Source of the DNA: Phymatolithon calcareum
Lineage: Eukaryota; Rhodophyta; Florideophyceae; Hapalidiales
Assembly: GCA_977006965.1 (NCBI GenBank)
Contig: OZ345364.1
Coordinates: 124,001-188,000, forward strand
Direction: 5' to 3'
Length of the DNA: 64,000 bases
The notes under the pieces: generated by a model
Database searches by the model: none
Seen by the model: the letters and a program-made list of their open reading frames with translations, nothing else
What the model was told of the DNA's origin: nothing
Program-made: the position numbers and the translations under genes
Shown: positions 1 to 11,179 of the stretch, piece by piece
Numbering within the stretch: position 1 is the first letter of the stretch
Layout of the letters: each line of letters begins with the position of its first letter

Positions 1-1469
1 TCCTCAAGGTAAATTCCTTTTCGTTCATCCCATCATCTTGGTAAAGAACCAACGTTTGTAACAAGCGGGAGGCAAGACCCCGTACCCTACGTCGTGAGTA
101 GGGGGAGACATCAGCTAGCGATCCGACGATCGGTTGGTATCTCCGCGAAACGAAATAGAGCTCCGATGAGCATTGCGTTTGACACTTGCATGTCACCGGC
201 CCAAGTTCTGTCCCCGTCCACGATTGGAGCGCGTTCCCTTTCCACTCCGTGTACTACAAGTGAATCGTATCGATATACGGTTCTGTCAAGTTCATTAAAC
301 CTGCGAACGTCTTGAAGACCAGCGACAGTAACACGATTCAATGGGGTAAAAAACCCACCTCTGGTCTCCTTCGGGACCTCGAGGGAGATAATTAATCCCC
401 TGTCCTGTTGCACGAGGTAAATTCAGGTTGGGAGCACTTCTTACTTGGCCACATCCTGAAATATGGGTGCCGCTGGAGAAGTCAAAAACGTTCAAAAGCA
501 GTAATGCAAACCTTTTACACCTGATTATTTTCTACAGCAAGACTTGTTCTTAGACTACCCATCATCCCACCCTTCGCCATAAAAGTTGTTGTCCACCTCG
601 TACGCAGAAAATCGCCGGCATTCGTCTTCTTGCCCGGGTAGCTCGTCTGGGCAGAGAAGGCACGAGGAAGAGAAACAGCAGCTCTGCTACGTGCCACAGC
701 TGCCGGGGACCTCAAAACCCCCGCAAATTTCAACAAGAGAGCATTGATGGTCTCTCGCAATAGCCCCTTTTCAACCAGAATGGATAGTTTTGAGACAGCA
801 AATTCTGCTGCTAGCTGACGTAGAAAATTTTCTCGTTGCAGTTCATTTCTAAGGCGTCTGCCAAAAAACACGTTCTTGGATTTCCATGTTTAATGAGAGT
901 ACACTGCCAAATGCTACCTATACTGATGCCCAACTGTCCACGAAGTCTATGGAATGATGATGGCCTTCAACATCGCCGAAGCTGGTTTGCGTCGATGATG
1001 ACTCTTCCTTTTCTGTTGCGTATCATCTTTGGCATCTGTCTTCATCCACCAATTTGTTGTCAATTCGTGCACACCGATTGACCAGTGTTTTAATATTAGG
1101 CGCTTGCCGTCGCTTAGTCCTATGCAGTGTTATCCAAGACACAACATTGAATGAATGCAGTACATACGCGCCTTCCGAAGATCCGGAACGTGCACTCTGC
1201 CCGATCTACCAGAGGCGACAATGCCAGCGGTTTCATGAGTGATATTTTCTGCGTCTTTCGAGTTCGAAAAGGCAGCCTGCGGTGTCAAGTTCAGGCGGGT
1301 CCACATATCCTTATACATGTCATCGGATAGAATGCCTATAACTAATTGTTTCTATTTGGCTTTTGCTCCAAACTTGATCTTCGAAAGTTCTGGACGTGTG
1401 ATTGTTGGACGAGTAAGACAAGAGGAGAAGGGATAGGGAAAGAATAATATCCGGTTCTTTCGCGTCTGG
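1..1469. other. Stretch without a supportable gene
   Basis: No reading frame here matches a family I recognise. Short open frames on the minus strand (111-413 and 515-871) have fairly ordinary composition, but they start at non-ATG codons or lack motifs, signal peptides or neighbours that would support them. The stretch leads directly into a LINE fragment, so it may be old retroelement or unrelated intergenic DNA. Confidence 0.4.
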
Positions 1470-2510
1470 TGCAAAGAACACTCCTGGAAAACCCAAGGTG
1501 AAGCACAGCAGTTTCACACGTTTTACTTGGCGGGACGAGAACTATATCAAGCCTGGAGACTCTCGTATCTTGGGGTAAGCATGAATAACAAGGGTGTTAC
1601 GGATGACACGGCCATAGCAAGAGTTCGAAATGCTGCAGGATGCATACATAAGCTTCGGGAGCTTGGAGTGAATGTTCGAGGATTCAAACCGGAGACATGC
1701 ATCAGGATCTTTAAGTCGCTAATTATCCTGAAATGGGAGTATGCGTTACACGTTACTCCAATGACAAATCGATTGCTCTCGGCAATCGAGTCGGCAGAGG
1801 GCTTGTTCTACAAGAATGTTTTCGGAAAGTATGCCGAACACCGCCGGGACCGAATTCGAGTTCTGTGCCGACTGGGACCACCAAAGATGAGGAGACGTCA
1901 TCAAGCAGAAAGGCTTGCATTAAGCCTGGTAAGGCACAAAAAGCGCCTTGAAGAAACAGAAGAGTACGTTGGAAGAGATGAGGACGTAAAGGAAGCAATG
2001 AAGGATATTGAATATCTCAAGATGTATGAAGACTTGCGGCAAGCCCTTCAGAAAGCCCAGGAGGGATCTGTCACGAAGAAGAGGAGGAGAGAGGAAACAA
2101 TTAAGGTATGGGAAAAGGAAGAAGAAGGCAGGTCAATGAAGATTCCTATTGAAGGCAAGCTACCAGGGATCCTTTACATAGGAGAAAGAACAACACGTTT
2201 AAGGTGCCTAAGGTTGACATTCAACCGAGCACCCCTTTGGAGGAAATCAGTGTTGGGTGCGTACTGTGGGATTACCGCGGTGGTCGAACTAGTCGCCTTA
2301 CAACGTACTCTAGCGTCATCGAAGATGAGTACAGAAATCGAGTTTGAGTGCAAGAGACTTACCGGAGCTCTTGTTGGGAGAGCATTACGAATCAAGAACG
2401 TTTTGAGCAGCCAGATGACTATAGCGCAGAGATTATGCAAGAGCTGCCCCGTTACTCCAAGGTGAGGCTTTGGGAGCTCTCAAAAATAAAGTCATCAAAT
2501 ATCCCCACAG
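1470..2510 (+). mobile_element. LINE 3' fragment, C-terminal part of reverse transcriptase ORF
   Basis: A 312-codon open frame (1527-2465) starts inside a reverse-transcriptase domain and runs to the element's C-terminus. The opening segment with the motif 'LSYLGVSM' aligns with the post-catalytic 'VTYLGVSL' region of the nearly complete LINE at 4.3-9.5 kb. The block 'FGKYAEHRRDRIRVLCRL' is almost repeated in the fragment at 10.3-11.2 kb. No ATG begins the frame and no catalytic FADD motif is present, so this is a 5'-truncated copy rather than a gene. Similarity extends a little upstream, to about 1470 ('KTQGE' against 'TKQGK'). The C-terminal half is highly charged, with a short basic segment at residues 185-205. 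The copy has no internal stop over 939 nt, which suggests it is younger than its relative at 10.3 kb. Confidence 0.85.
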
Positions 2511-3105
2511 CAGTTTCGCTCCGTATTGAGCGACCGGTGAGTATACGAATAAATTGTTATTCGGGAACGTGAAAGCTCCGTTATCGACGTATTGCGTAGG
2601 TGTGCTTACGCGAAAATCGTGATATCGCCCCTCGCCACTCGTCATTAGCTTGTTTCCGTCGTCATCTGCAGTCGTCCAAGCATAATCTAAACAGCGAAGG
2701 TGCAATGGGGTTCGGAGTTGACTCGTTCTGTAGTTGGATAAGGATTAGAGTATCCAGCCATGTCGATCAAGCGCAAATTTGCCCTTTCGTAACAGGATCA
2801 AAATTTCCGACAAAGGTTTTCGTTCAAAGATGATTGCCGATAAGAGTAAACGAGACAGTGATTAAAATAAATTGAGACATTATCGGCAGCTGCACCTGAT
2901 GAGAAAGTGCATTGCTGCGCCGAGTTCTTATATACCAGGGCCTGTTCCAGCCCACAAAGGACATCAGGGCGACGACCACTTCCTTCGGTGATTGTTGTTA
3001 CATATTGGTGAGTTTGTTCGAGATTCGATGGCGCGGAACAGACTATCGAACATCTTGAACTCTTTTTGTACCTAATGGCTTCTGTAATGGGCGACGAAAG
3101 TGGTA
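2511..3105. other. Stretch without a supportable gene
   Basis: Immediately after the LINE fragment the frame closes and only short overlapping open frames on both strands remain. I see no signal peptide, domain or repeat in this part. Confidence 0.4.
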
Positions 3106-3111
3106 CAGTGA

Positions 3112-3390
3112 GACGAACGTACTCATCAAAGAATGGCATCTACTTTTCATCTGATGTAGCAGTGGTACGTTGGGCGGGGGTGTCCTTTAATTGCAGCTGA
3201 TCGCCGGACGAACGTACTCATCAGATGTCCAGTATTGGCGCTGTGCGCATCTAGTTTTCAGCTGATGTACCACTTCTACGTAGCGAAAGGCATTTAATTG
3301 CAGCAGCACGCCAGACGAATGTACTCATCAGTAATGGCGTGGCACGCACCTTGTTATCAGCTGATGTCGGGTCCACGTTACTGCTGTAGT
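3112..3390. repeat. Degenerate tandem repeat, period about 95-108 bp, three units
   Basis: The phrase 'ACGAACGTACTCATCA' recurs at about 3114, 3209 and 3317 with little change. Between the copies the same order of sub-motifs repeats: a 'TTTCAGCTGATGT'-like block, an 'AATTGCAGC' block and a 'CGCC' block. The third unit is incomplete. No open frame follows the repeat, so this looks like a minisatellite-type or transposon-derived array. Confidence 0.75.
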
Positions 3391-3524
3391 GCAATGCAGA
3401 TGGCAAAAACACCACACAAACAAGAAGGATGAGGACGAACAGAATGAAAGGGAGTATTGCCAGTTTTGGCAGAGCTCGTACGTGCGTCACGATCGTAGGA
3501 CGGGAACGTCCTGGCGTCCGTGAG

Positions 3525-3640
3525 GCCGTCGCCTCGAAGGCAGAATGGATGATCACGTCGCCTCGAAGGCGGGATGGATGATGTCTTCGCCTCGAAGGCG
3601 GAATAGATAGGGTCTTCGCTGCGAAAGCGGAAAGAAACGG
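3525..3640. repeat. Short tandem repeat, about 31-bp unit, four copies
   Basis: The core 'TTCGCCTCGAAGGCGGAAT' and close variants recur about every 30-33 bp, at roughly 3530, 3560, 3591 and 3618. Each core contains the small palindrome 'GCCTCGAAGGC'. The open frames across it on the minus strand are low-complexity by-products of the repeat. Confidence 0.75.
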
Positions 3641-4315
3641 AAAAAAAGTCGCTTGGATGGCGGGATGCAAGAACTGTCGGGATCCTTGAACATTCTGTGT
3701 CGGGATCGTGCGGCGAATGACTCAACGCCCGTGGCTCGGGGTAGTAAGAGAGACGCGCACACAAAGGTCAGATGAGGTTTTTCCCCGTGCGCGAACGCGG
3801 ATGCAACGTTGTGCGTTGCACGATACGGCGGCACGAAGATGCGGTGATGGATGTGGATGGGGAACATCCACCCGAAGTGTCAACAGGTCGAGCTAGCGAC
3901 TGGTGCGAGCGCAAAACCAAGCAGTTGAGTCTACGAGCGGCATTCACCGCCCTCTTTACTTTTGGTCGGCGTCGTCGTGGTTTTTAACCACTCGTGGTGA
4001 TCTCTGAGCTATGTTACAGTGCATGCGAGACAACGAGTACTACTGGTCTATAAGGGATCACAATACTATCTCGCGAGTCTTTTCCGGACCAATGGGATGG
4101 AAGAAATGCACAGGCGTCGGTCGCGAGAGAAGGAAGGCGTCCCGACTATCTGGCCGTAGCAATGCGATATCGGTGAGCGCGAGAACTGCACTATGGATTG
4201 AACAGTCAATGCGTGGAGGGGATCAAAATACAAGATTGGGATTGCAGATTGCAATGGAATGGCAATGTAATGAATTTGGTTACAAGCCTGGGTGCATATG
4301 GCGCGCATTTTTTTT
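3641..4315. other. Stretch without a supportable gene
   Basis: Moderately GC-rich sequence with several short overlapping frames and no recognisable domain. A hairpin 'GTGGTTTTTAACCAC' lies near 3977. At 4240-4265 there is a small cluster of 'attgcaat' motifs like those flanking the hAT remnants elsewhere in the window. Confidence 0.4.
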
Positions 4316-4489
4316 ATTGCAATTTTTTTAAAGCCCCGCAGTCATACGAATATACGGGCAGGGCTTCCTCAGGTGCTGCCCTCGCTAGGGCGGCTCTACT
4401 CTTATGTCTGGCATTCTATCTGAGACCCTAGCATGTGTTAGGTTGTTTTGATTGCTCTTCGTAGCAGTTCCGAGGCGTAGCTTCTTCTT

Positions 4490-7400
4490 TCAGTACAGGT
4501 CTTCTTCATGCTGCATACTCTCGATGATGCTTTTGCTGAAGAGCAAAAGGTCATCTAATGCCTTCTCAGTTGCCGCTCTGTCGTCTTCCTTGAGTTCATA
4601 GACTGACAAGTTGCGATCCAGGGTCTCCATGTGCTGTCTGACTTTGTTTCCGAATCTATCTGCCATCAGTGTGGTAGACACTTGGGGAAATCTTCCAAAG
4701 GCGTACTGAACGGCCAGTTGCCTGTGTTTCAGTTGTAGAAATTTGAGTATTGCAGGGAGTTCTCTTGTCTTGTCGTACGGAATTTTGCTCTTTCTCTTCG
4801 ATTCAAGGCTCTCTCCTTCGTTTGTCAGGAATTCTGATCGGAGTTCTTCTGCAGATTGGTTCGCTAATATGTGCTTCAACGCTTCATCAAACGGTTCTCT
4901 GGTTTCCATCGATGTGATGTCGTTACTTGTGGCTTGAAGCTCTTCTGAATTTCTTCTCTCTGGTGGTTGCATCAGAAACTTTTCTTTCTTCGCCATTGTC
5001 CTTCTCAGCACCTTGAAAGCTAGTATTTCCGTCGATGGGAAGCAGCTTGGATTCGACATATTAGGCGAAGTCTATCCGTCTTTCCTCGTGCCAGTGGCCC
5101 GAAGACTTGTCTGAAAAACGTTTGTTCAACTTCCTTGACCGCGCTCTGGACATTTTCTGTCCACGGTGTTAAGTGCATAGCGTACTCCCATCGTGGCTGG
5201 ATTAATGCCTTGTATACTTGGATGCATTTATGTATGCCAATTCCCTTCTTGAATACCCCTAGTGCACGGAGCTCGTACAGAGCGATCCTAGCCTTCTTGA
5301 GGCGTTGCAACATCAGAGTATCAGTAACTCCCTCCGGTCCTAGGGATACTCCGAGGTAGGTGACTTCCGCGACATGTGCGAGGGCATTATTAGCCAGCTG
5401 GAATGTCACGCCCGCTGTCTCATCCGATTCAAGTATCTCGCTTTTTCCTTGTTTCGTGTTCCATGTCATCCCTCGTTCTTGGGCCCATTGAGTGGCTTTG
5501 TCTAGCAATCCCTGCAGAGCGGAAGGTGATTTCGCTAGGAGAATTACGTCATCTGCGAAGAGGATTGAAGGAACGTCGGCCCAATCTCTGGGCTCTTCTC
5601 CCATGCGTTCCGCAAACTCATCCATGAAGATGTTGTATAGACTTGGACTGAGAGGGAACCCCTGTGGTACTCCTCTGTCCACTAGAAACCAGTTCTTATC
5701 AGTATCTCCGATGGTTGACACACAGGACGGTGTCAAGAATGTTTCCGTCATAGCGCATAGCTTTGGTGGCAGTACCTGTCTCATTCTGGCCACCAGATGT
5801 TTTCTTGGGACGGTTTCGTATGCTGCCTTGAGGTCCAATACTGCTACGCACCTTTGTTGGCCTTTCAATAGTTCCGTGGCTCTTAGGATTGCGAGTTCTG
5901 TACTTTTCCCTTTTTGGAACCCGAGTTGGAACCAGTGGTTGGAGTAAACCCCGCGGAGCATACTATCTATTGCCGTTTCAATAACTTTCCTTGCATGGCT
6001 GAGCAGGGATATTGGCCGATAATTTTCAGGTTCGTGGTGTGGTCCATTCTTGTGAATAGGTACCAATAGGGCCTTCTTCCAGTACATTGGCATGTCTCCG
6101 CACCTCCCACAGGCTTCCCATAGGGCTGTAAGAACCTCCGCATTCAGAGGTACTTCTAGCTTCAGCATTTCAGATTTGATCTCGTCCACACCTGGGGCTT
6201 TTCCAGTTGGAGACTTTCGAATGGCTTCTTCGATTGATTCCTTCATTCCTTCCGGACACCGGAATTTCCTGGGGCAAGGTTGCCACCTTTCGGTACTGTG
6301 GCAAGTTCTCGAAATGTGTGCTGAGAATAATGCATGGTTCATTGGTTTTCGAGTCATCTTGTTGCGAGCTGTTCTCCCTTTTATCTTTTTCTTCATCCTG
6401 GCTAGCTGCTTCACCGCTGCTGGACTATCTTTCTCTTCGAGTTCAGAGATGTATTCCTGGAATTGCTCGCTCTTTCGCTGGTTGACTTTGGTTCTCACTT
6501 GATACTTGCATTCGTGATATCGGTCCCAGTCTTCTGATTATTTAGATAGTCTAGCACGCTTGTATAGTTTCTTCCGCTTCAGGGCCAGTTTGTCCAGTTC
6601 AGCGCTCCAAAACGGTTTGTAGCGCGAGGGAATTCGTTTTTTTACCCTCCAGGGGTCACACCAGGTCTTCACCAATTTCTTGTACCACTGATGTAGTTGC
6701 GGTGAGGTGTCGCACTGCTGAAGTCCCGCTATGATTCCGGGCAGTTCCGCACGATACGTCAGACGCACGTTTTCTTGTTTCGTCTTCTGACGCGTTTTCG
6801 AGCCGATATCCACTATCTTCCTGTAGATATCCTCCATTTGTTCCGGGGTGGGGCGTCTCTGCAGTTCTTGGATAAGTTCTTGCATTTGCTCTTTGATAGT
6901 AACTTTGTTTTGGTGCCCGCCCAGTCCCGTACACTGACTGGTCTCTTGGTCTGGCTCTCGTCGCGTTCCTGTCGGCTTCTGACACGTGTGCATACTGGTC
7001 GGTGTTGTGTATTCCCTGTCCAGATATTTTCCGGTGAATTTGGAGTGGAGGTCGTTATTCCTTTCGTGACAAAGAAGTCAATATTGCTGCTGTAATTCTT
7101 TGTCTGAAATGTGGGGCCCTTGCTGGTACGTATAACCCATCCTTTCTCTTCTGCCCATTTTACGGCTTGGTTTCCTCTTCTGTTTGTTTGTCGGTCCCAT
7201 AACTTGTGTCTTGCGTTCCAGTCGCCGCATATGATGGCTTGCCATCTTGCCTGCCTGGTGATATGCTTTAGACATTCTTCCGTTTCTTGTCGCGTAGACT
7301 TTGGTGACATATATACCACCCCGATTTTCAGGCTTCCCAGTTGTGCGATGACGATTTGGTAGTGTATCCTTGCATGTTTGAATATAAGCTTGGCTCTACA

Positions 7401-7754
7401 CCCTGTTCGGAACACTAGAGAGACTCCTCCAAAGTTTATAGCGGACCCACTCCTTCTCCTTGAGTCACTGTGGTATATAGGTCCTTCTGCGGTGACTATT
7501 GCCGGTCTCGGGGCGTTCATTGTGAACATTTCAGTGCGGATACGTGCTTCCGGCCTCATGTGTGTTTCTGTGAGTCCCATTACGTCGACTCCATGGTCTC
7601 TCACCATTCTTTGTAGGTACTCCGGAGTCTCCGGAGATCCCCCTACATTCATCGTTGCGATTCTCCAGTACTTGTTAAATATTATTTTCCGATGTGGTAT
7701 CTTCCAAAATTGCGATGGGAGTTTCTGTGTTTGTCTCTTTCTCCGGAACTTCAT
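4490..7754 (-). pseudogene. LINE ORF2: endonuclease plus reverse transcriptase, disrupted
   Basis: The N-terminal endonuclease (7754 to about 6920) shows the usual exonuclease-endonuclease-phosphatase landmarks: 'LTETH', 'YMSPK', 'GDWNAR', 'NIDFF' and a terminal 'HRPV'. The frame shifts by one base around 6900-6930 and continues to a TAA at 6538-6540. After that stop the same frame continues without further change into the reverse transcriptase (6498-5020): 'NYRPISLLS', 'LDLKAAYETV', 'GVPQGFPLSP', catalytic 'FADDV' near 5546-5560, then 'VTYLGVSL'. A second shift at about 5040-5060 moves the C-terminal region into the 5059-4490 frame, whose 'KIPYDKTRELPAIL' matches 'KIPFDKPNELPGVL' of the 10.3-kb fragment. 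At least three lesions therefore separate four otherwise collinear pieces. The domains are certain; the exact shift positions are estimated from where similarity changes frame. Confidence 0.9.
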
Positions 7755-9507
7755 ACGTAGTCAGGGCCTTGTTTTCAGGTTCATGGGCCGGTTGCTCTAA
7801 ATCTTCATCATTATACGTGTGGTGCTCAGTTTCCTGTGTTGTAATGCCAGGGAGCGGTAGCCCTCCTTCATGTCGGTCCTCAATGCCGCCGAGTGCCTCC
7901 GTGACGTGTATTGCACTATCTTCGTCCTGGTCATTGTCACCTGGTGGGGTCGTTGCAGAGGCTAGATACCAGTTGCTAGCTCCATTTCGTAAACTGGGGT
8001 GAACAAGGTGCCGACGTGGGAACTGTTCAGCCGTTCGGGCCTTCTCGATTTCAAAGTATTTGAATCTTCGTTCTGCAGCTCTCTCCAATCCTCGGTACCA
8101 TTCTCTGGCGTGCGTCTGTGATGCTGTGGATGCACAGTGTCTTGCTCGCGCCCTTGTCCTGGCCTCAAATCCTTGTTTTCCCTTCTTCGCATTTTCAGAG
8201 ACGTTGTACCTGTACATACAAACTAAGCCTGCTTCTTTCAGCAGCTCAGCAATACTGTCCCTTTCTTTGTTTTGGGTCAGGACTTCCATCACTGTGTTTC
8301 CGATGAATGATATGTGATATAGTGTCTTAGAACTCAAAAGTTCTCTTACGGCATTCGCAATTTCCTCTCGGGGTGCCTTGGGAATTCTTCTGAAATATAA
8401 TGCACATGGTCTCGGTCTCGGTCCTCTTGGTGGCATGAGGTTGCCCATCTTGTTCGCGAAGAATTTTAGCTTCTCTTTGTCAGCTTCGCTGATTTGGGTG
8501 CGTGGCTTCATTGGACGGTTGGAGGTGCTTGCTATTGTCTCCTCTATTTTCTTCTGGTCCATGTTGCCGCTTGTGTGGCCCTGGACTTTCAGTATGACTT
8601 CCGGATATGGCATTCTCTTGAGTTGTATATCTTCATTATCGTTTTCTTCAGGTCCTGTATGTTTTTCTCCATCTTGAGGGGGTGCTCCTTCTGTTGCTTC
8701 TTCCATTGCTCCAGGATCTCCATTTCGGATCCTCTTGTTCTCCTCTCGGAGTGCTCTCACTGATGCCTCCAGCATGGCCACCTTTTCTTCTGTTTCTTTC
8801 AGGCTGATTTCCATTGTCTTCAGCTTCGTCTTCATCTCTTCAACATCTTCGTCTGTTTGGCAGTGTTTAGCCTCCTTGTGGTAATCTCTGTGTACCATTG
8901 CCAATAATGCTGCCAGCGCATCCTCTGTGGCTGCCAGTTTACTCTGCAGCTCTTCCACTTTGGTCTCCATGTTCGTGAATACGTCAGCTGTTATGTAACC
9001 ATTAACACCTTTCTTTGACCCACTCTTGTTCAGTGCCGTTGCTCGGGTATTAGCTACTAAAGTGGAAGGTGGAGCTTCTTTGGCCTTTTCTGCTATTCCT
9101 GTGTCCTCTTCTGTTTGAACAGCTTCTGCTTGGTCTCCGCATGTAGCTCTAGGGATGATATTGTGGACAAATTCACTAGCATCCAGTCCCTCTTTGCCGA
9201 AGGGACATTCTCTGCACGTCAGTGCAAGGGGAGATCGTGCGCTTCCTCCTGTCAATTTCAGCGTTCCTTTCTTGCCACAGCCTCCACACTCGGCCACATT
9301 ACGGATTCTCACAAATTTTTGCCTTCTGGGGTTCTCTTTTACCGTACTGGGTAGAGTCGTCGTTTGCTTTGCTTTTCTCGATCTCGACTTGGATGCGTTA
9401 TTGTCTTCTCTCTTGTTATCGCCGTCTTTGCTCGCGTCGGGTACGCCTTTCGCCTGTGCACGCGTAACTGCCCCGGTGGGCCGTTTTTCCTGCGCGGGCT
9501 TTTTCAA
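7675..9507 (-). CDS. LINE ORF1 protein (nucleic-acid binding, coiled coil)
   Basis: Open frame of 610 codons. LINE ORF1 proteins bind the element RNA and form the ribonucleoprotein. Visible features in order: a basic N-terminus; a zinc-ribbon-like pair of Cys knuckles C74-x2-C77 and C98-x2-C101; a long heptad-rich coiled coil at about residues 180-265; an acidic linker; a domain at about 375-440 containing 'CALYFRRIP', reminiscent of the RNA-recognition-like fold of other ORF1 proteins (inference); then a basic segment and an acidic tail. The frame has no ATG before about residue 178. The sequence shown begins at a TTG right after A7/T8 homopolymer runs (9505-9530). An upstream frame with ATG at 9676 reaches exactly this run, so the real start may lie upstream with a one-base shift in the homopolymer. 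It overlaps ORF2 by 80 nt. Confidence 0.8.
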   Translation of the reverse strand: MKKPAQEKRPTGAVTRAQAKGVPDASKDGDNKREDNNASKSRSRKAKQTTTLPSTVKENPRRQKFVRIRNVAECGGCGKKGTLKLTGGSARSPLALTCRECPFGKEGLDASEFVHNIIPRATCGDQAEAVQTEEDTGIAEKAKEAPPSTLVANTRATALNKSGSKKGVNGYITADVFTNMETKVEELQSKLAATEDALAALLAMVHRDYHKEAKHCQTDEDVEEMKTKLKTMEISLKETEEKVAMLEASVRALREENKRIRNGDPGAMEEATEGAPPQDGEKHTGPEENDNEDIQLKRMPYPEVILKVQGHTSGNMDQKKIEETIASTSNRPMKPRTQISEADKEKLKFFANKMGNLMPPRGPRPRPCALYFRRIPKAPREEIANAVRELLSSKTLYHISFIGNTVMEVLTQNKERDSIAELLKEAGLVCMYRYNVSENAKKGKQGFEARTRARARHCASTASQTHAREWYRGLERAAERRFKYFEIEKARTAEQFPRRHLVHPSLRNGASNWYLASATTPPGDNDQDEDSAIHVTEALGGIEDRHEGGLPLPGITTQETEHHTYNDEDLEQPAHEPENKALTTYEVPEKETNTETPIAILEDTTSENNI

Positions 9508-9520
9508 AAAAAATATTTAT

Positions 9521-10290
9521 TTTTTTGCTTTTAAAATCCGCCGGCGACTGTGGATGGCTCGCCCAGCGGCTTGATCGCCTGTTTCTTGCAATCTGCCAAG
9601 GGAGAGTCGTGTCCTTTCCCTGTTCGTCGTCTCCCGGAGCGAGATTCGACTCCATGGATGGCCTCATTTGGTCCATAGCACCCCCCGGCTGGGTTTCCCC
9701 TGAGGGAGAGGCTTGTCGTTTGTGTTGCGCTACTCGAGATGTCTTCCTGGTCCGATCGGTCCGGTTCTACAGCTGTGTAGCTGGCGTCCATATGGCGCGC
9801 ATGCGACGACGCTCGCAGAATTTGGCGTATGTAATCTTGTATAAATGTTGCTTGGTACGCTGTTGCAACGGTTGGTGTTGCGAGGATTAAAGTTGAAGAA
9901 AAGTGGTTAGCGCGCTTCGCTCTGTCGTTTCTTAAAAGTTCGACTAAAGTCAACTATTTAATAGAAACAAGTGAAAGTGGCTGTGCGGTTACACCTACAG
10001 AAGAGCGATGAAACGCACCCAGCATTGATACAGCTCATCGAACAGTTACCGTAATTTGTAAGAAGATGACTGTTGCGGAAATTTGTTTTCCGTCTTGGGT
10101 GGTAGTTTTTAAGACGTTCATAGAAAGAACAGAAAAAGATAAATCAAAGGAAATTACAACGTTCATGCGAATCCTCTGAATCGGGTTGAGAGGAAAAAGT
10201 GTTTCCGTTCGGGAAGCACTGGTGTGCCTAATGAAGAACGAAGTGAGAGTCTGCGGAATAAACGGCTTAAGCGAATCATAGCCCATGTTA
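9521..10290. other. LINE 5' flank, no supportable gene
   Basis: A minus-strand open frame (9953-9531) ends just before ORF1. It may be 5' UTR of the LINE or chance. It has no domain I recognise. The remainder to 10,290 shows nothing. Confidence 0.35.
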
Positions 10291-10299
10291 CGCAACAAC

Positions 10300-11175
10300 A
10301 AAAGATGTGGAAGGCACTTCCATCAGCGCTCGACGCCCGCACTCAGACAGACGGGTACCTCTGATGGGACGTGGACGTCAGAGGATTCCAGCCAGCCAAT
10401 TGCATCAGGAATTTCAAATCATTGATTCTCCCCAAATGGGAGTATGCCATTTACCTGACCCCGATCACCGAACGTCTGTTATCGTTAATCGAAGCAGCAG
10501 AAGGGCTTTTCTTCAGGTACGTTTTCGGAAAATATGCCGAACATCGAAGGGAGCGGATGTGAGTGCTCTGCCGACTCACCAGCCCACAGATGAGGAGAGC
10601 TCACCAGGCTGAAAGGTTCGCCTTGACCTCGCAGAAGAATACTAAGGAACGAAAGAAGATCTGGAAGATGTATCAAAGGATATTCGACATCTTAGGGAAG
10701 AGAAGCACCTCAACGAAGCTCTAAAACAAGCAAAAGAAAGTATAGTATCCAAATCGGGCGCATGCGGGAAGCAGAAAAAATATGGACGTTGGAAGAAGAG
10801 GGACGCACAGTTAAAATCCCGTTCGACAAGCCGAATGAACTTCCAGGAGTGTTGCATATAAGGGACAGAACTGCGCGATTGAGTTGCCTGAGATTACTTT
10901 TCAACGGAGCTCTTTTGTGGAGAATATCAGTTTTAGCGAAGTACTTTGGGCCCGGTGCTGCGGTTGAGCATTTTGTGCACCAATGCACACTGCGGTGCAT
11001 GAAGATGGACCAAGAAACAGAATATGAATGCGAGCGGCTCACTCGAGCCCTCGCAGGGAGAGAAGTTCTGATTGAGGAGATATTTGGAGGCCTGTAGAGA
11101 AATGAATGTGGCAGACAGCGAAAATCTGCCCTGTTAATCGAACTGAGGTTTTGGGAGCTTTTAAAATAAATCAAC
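10300..11175 (+). mobile_element. LINE 3' fragment, degenerate
   Basis: The same C-terminal LINE region as at 1.5-2.5 kb. At 10,371-10,562 the frame reads 'FGKYAEHRRERM' and then hits a TGA, after which 'VLCRLTSPQMRRAHQAERF' continues. From 10,762 to 11,097 a second frame contains 'KIPFDKPNELPGVL' and 'CLRLLFNGALLWRISVLA'. Similarity to the first fragment is collinear, with at least one stop and one shift. The 3' ends of both fragments finish with the same 'RxWELxK' phrase about 50-70 nt after the last stop, which marks the shared end of the family. Truncated at its 5' side like most LINE insertions. Confidence 0.85.
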
Positions 11176-11179
11176 ATAT

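Larger units (their letters stand above)
4316..9520 (-). mobile_element. Nearly full-length non-LTR retrotransposon (LINE), reverse strand
   Basis: Read on the minus strand, the element carries ORF1 (9507-7675) and then an ORF2 (7754-4490) with an apurinic-type endonuclease, reverse transcriptase and a C-terminal region, followed by a short 3' tail that ends in A-rich sequence at about 4316-4330. The two ORFs overlap by 80 nt in different frames, as in many two-ORF LINEs. ORF2 carries at least two frame changes and one in-frame stop, so this copy is dead. The 3' UTR block around 4330-4400 is recognisably related to a fragment at 41.28 kb and to the insertion at 55.8 kb, so the family has produced 5'-truncated copies here. 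I do not assign a clade. Confidence 0.92.

Noticed and set aside
111-871. Minus-strand frames at the left edge as a host gene
   Set aside because: The pieces do not join in one frame, have no ATG in a sensible place and show no motif.
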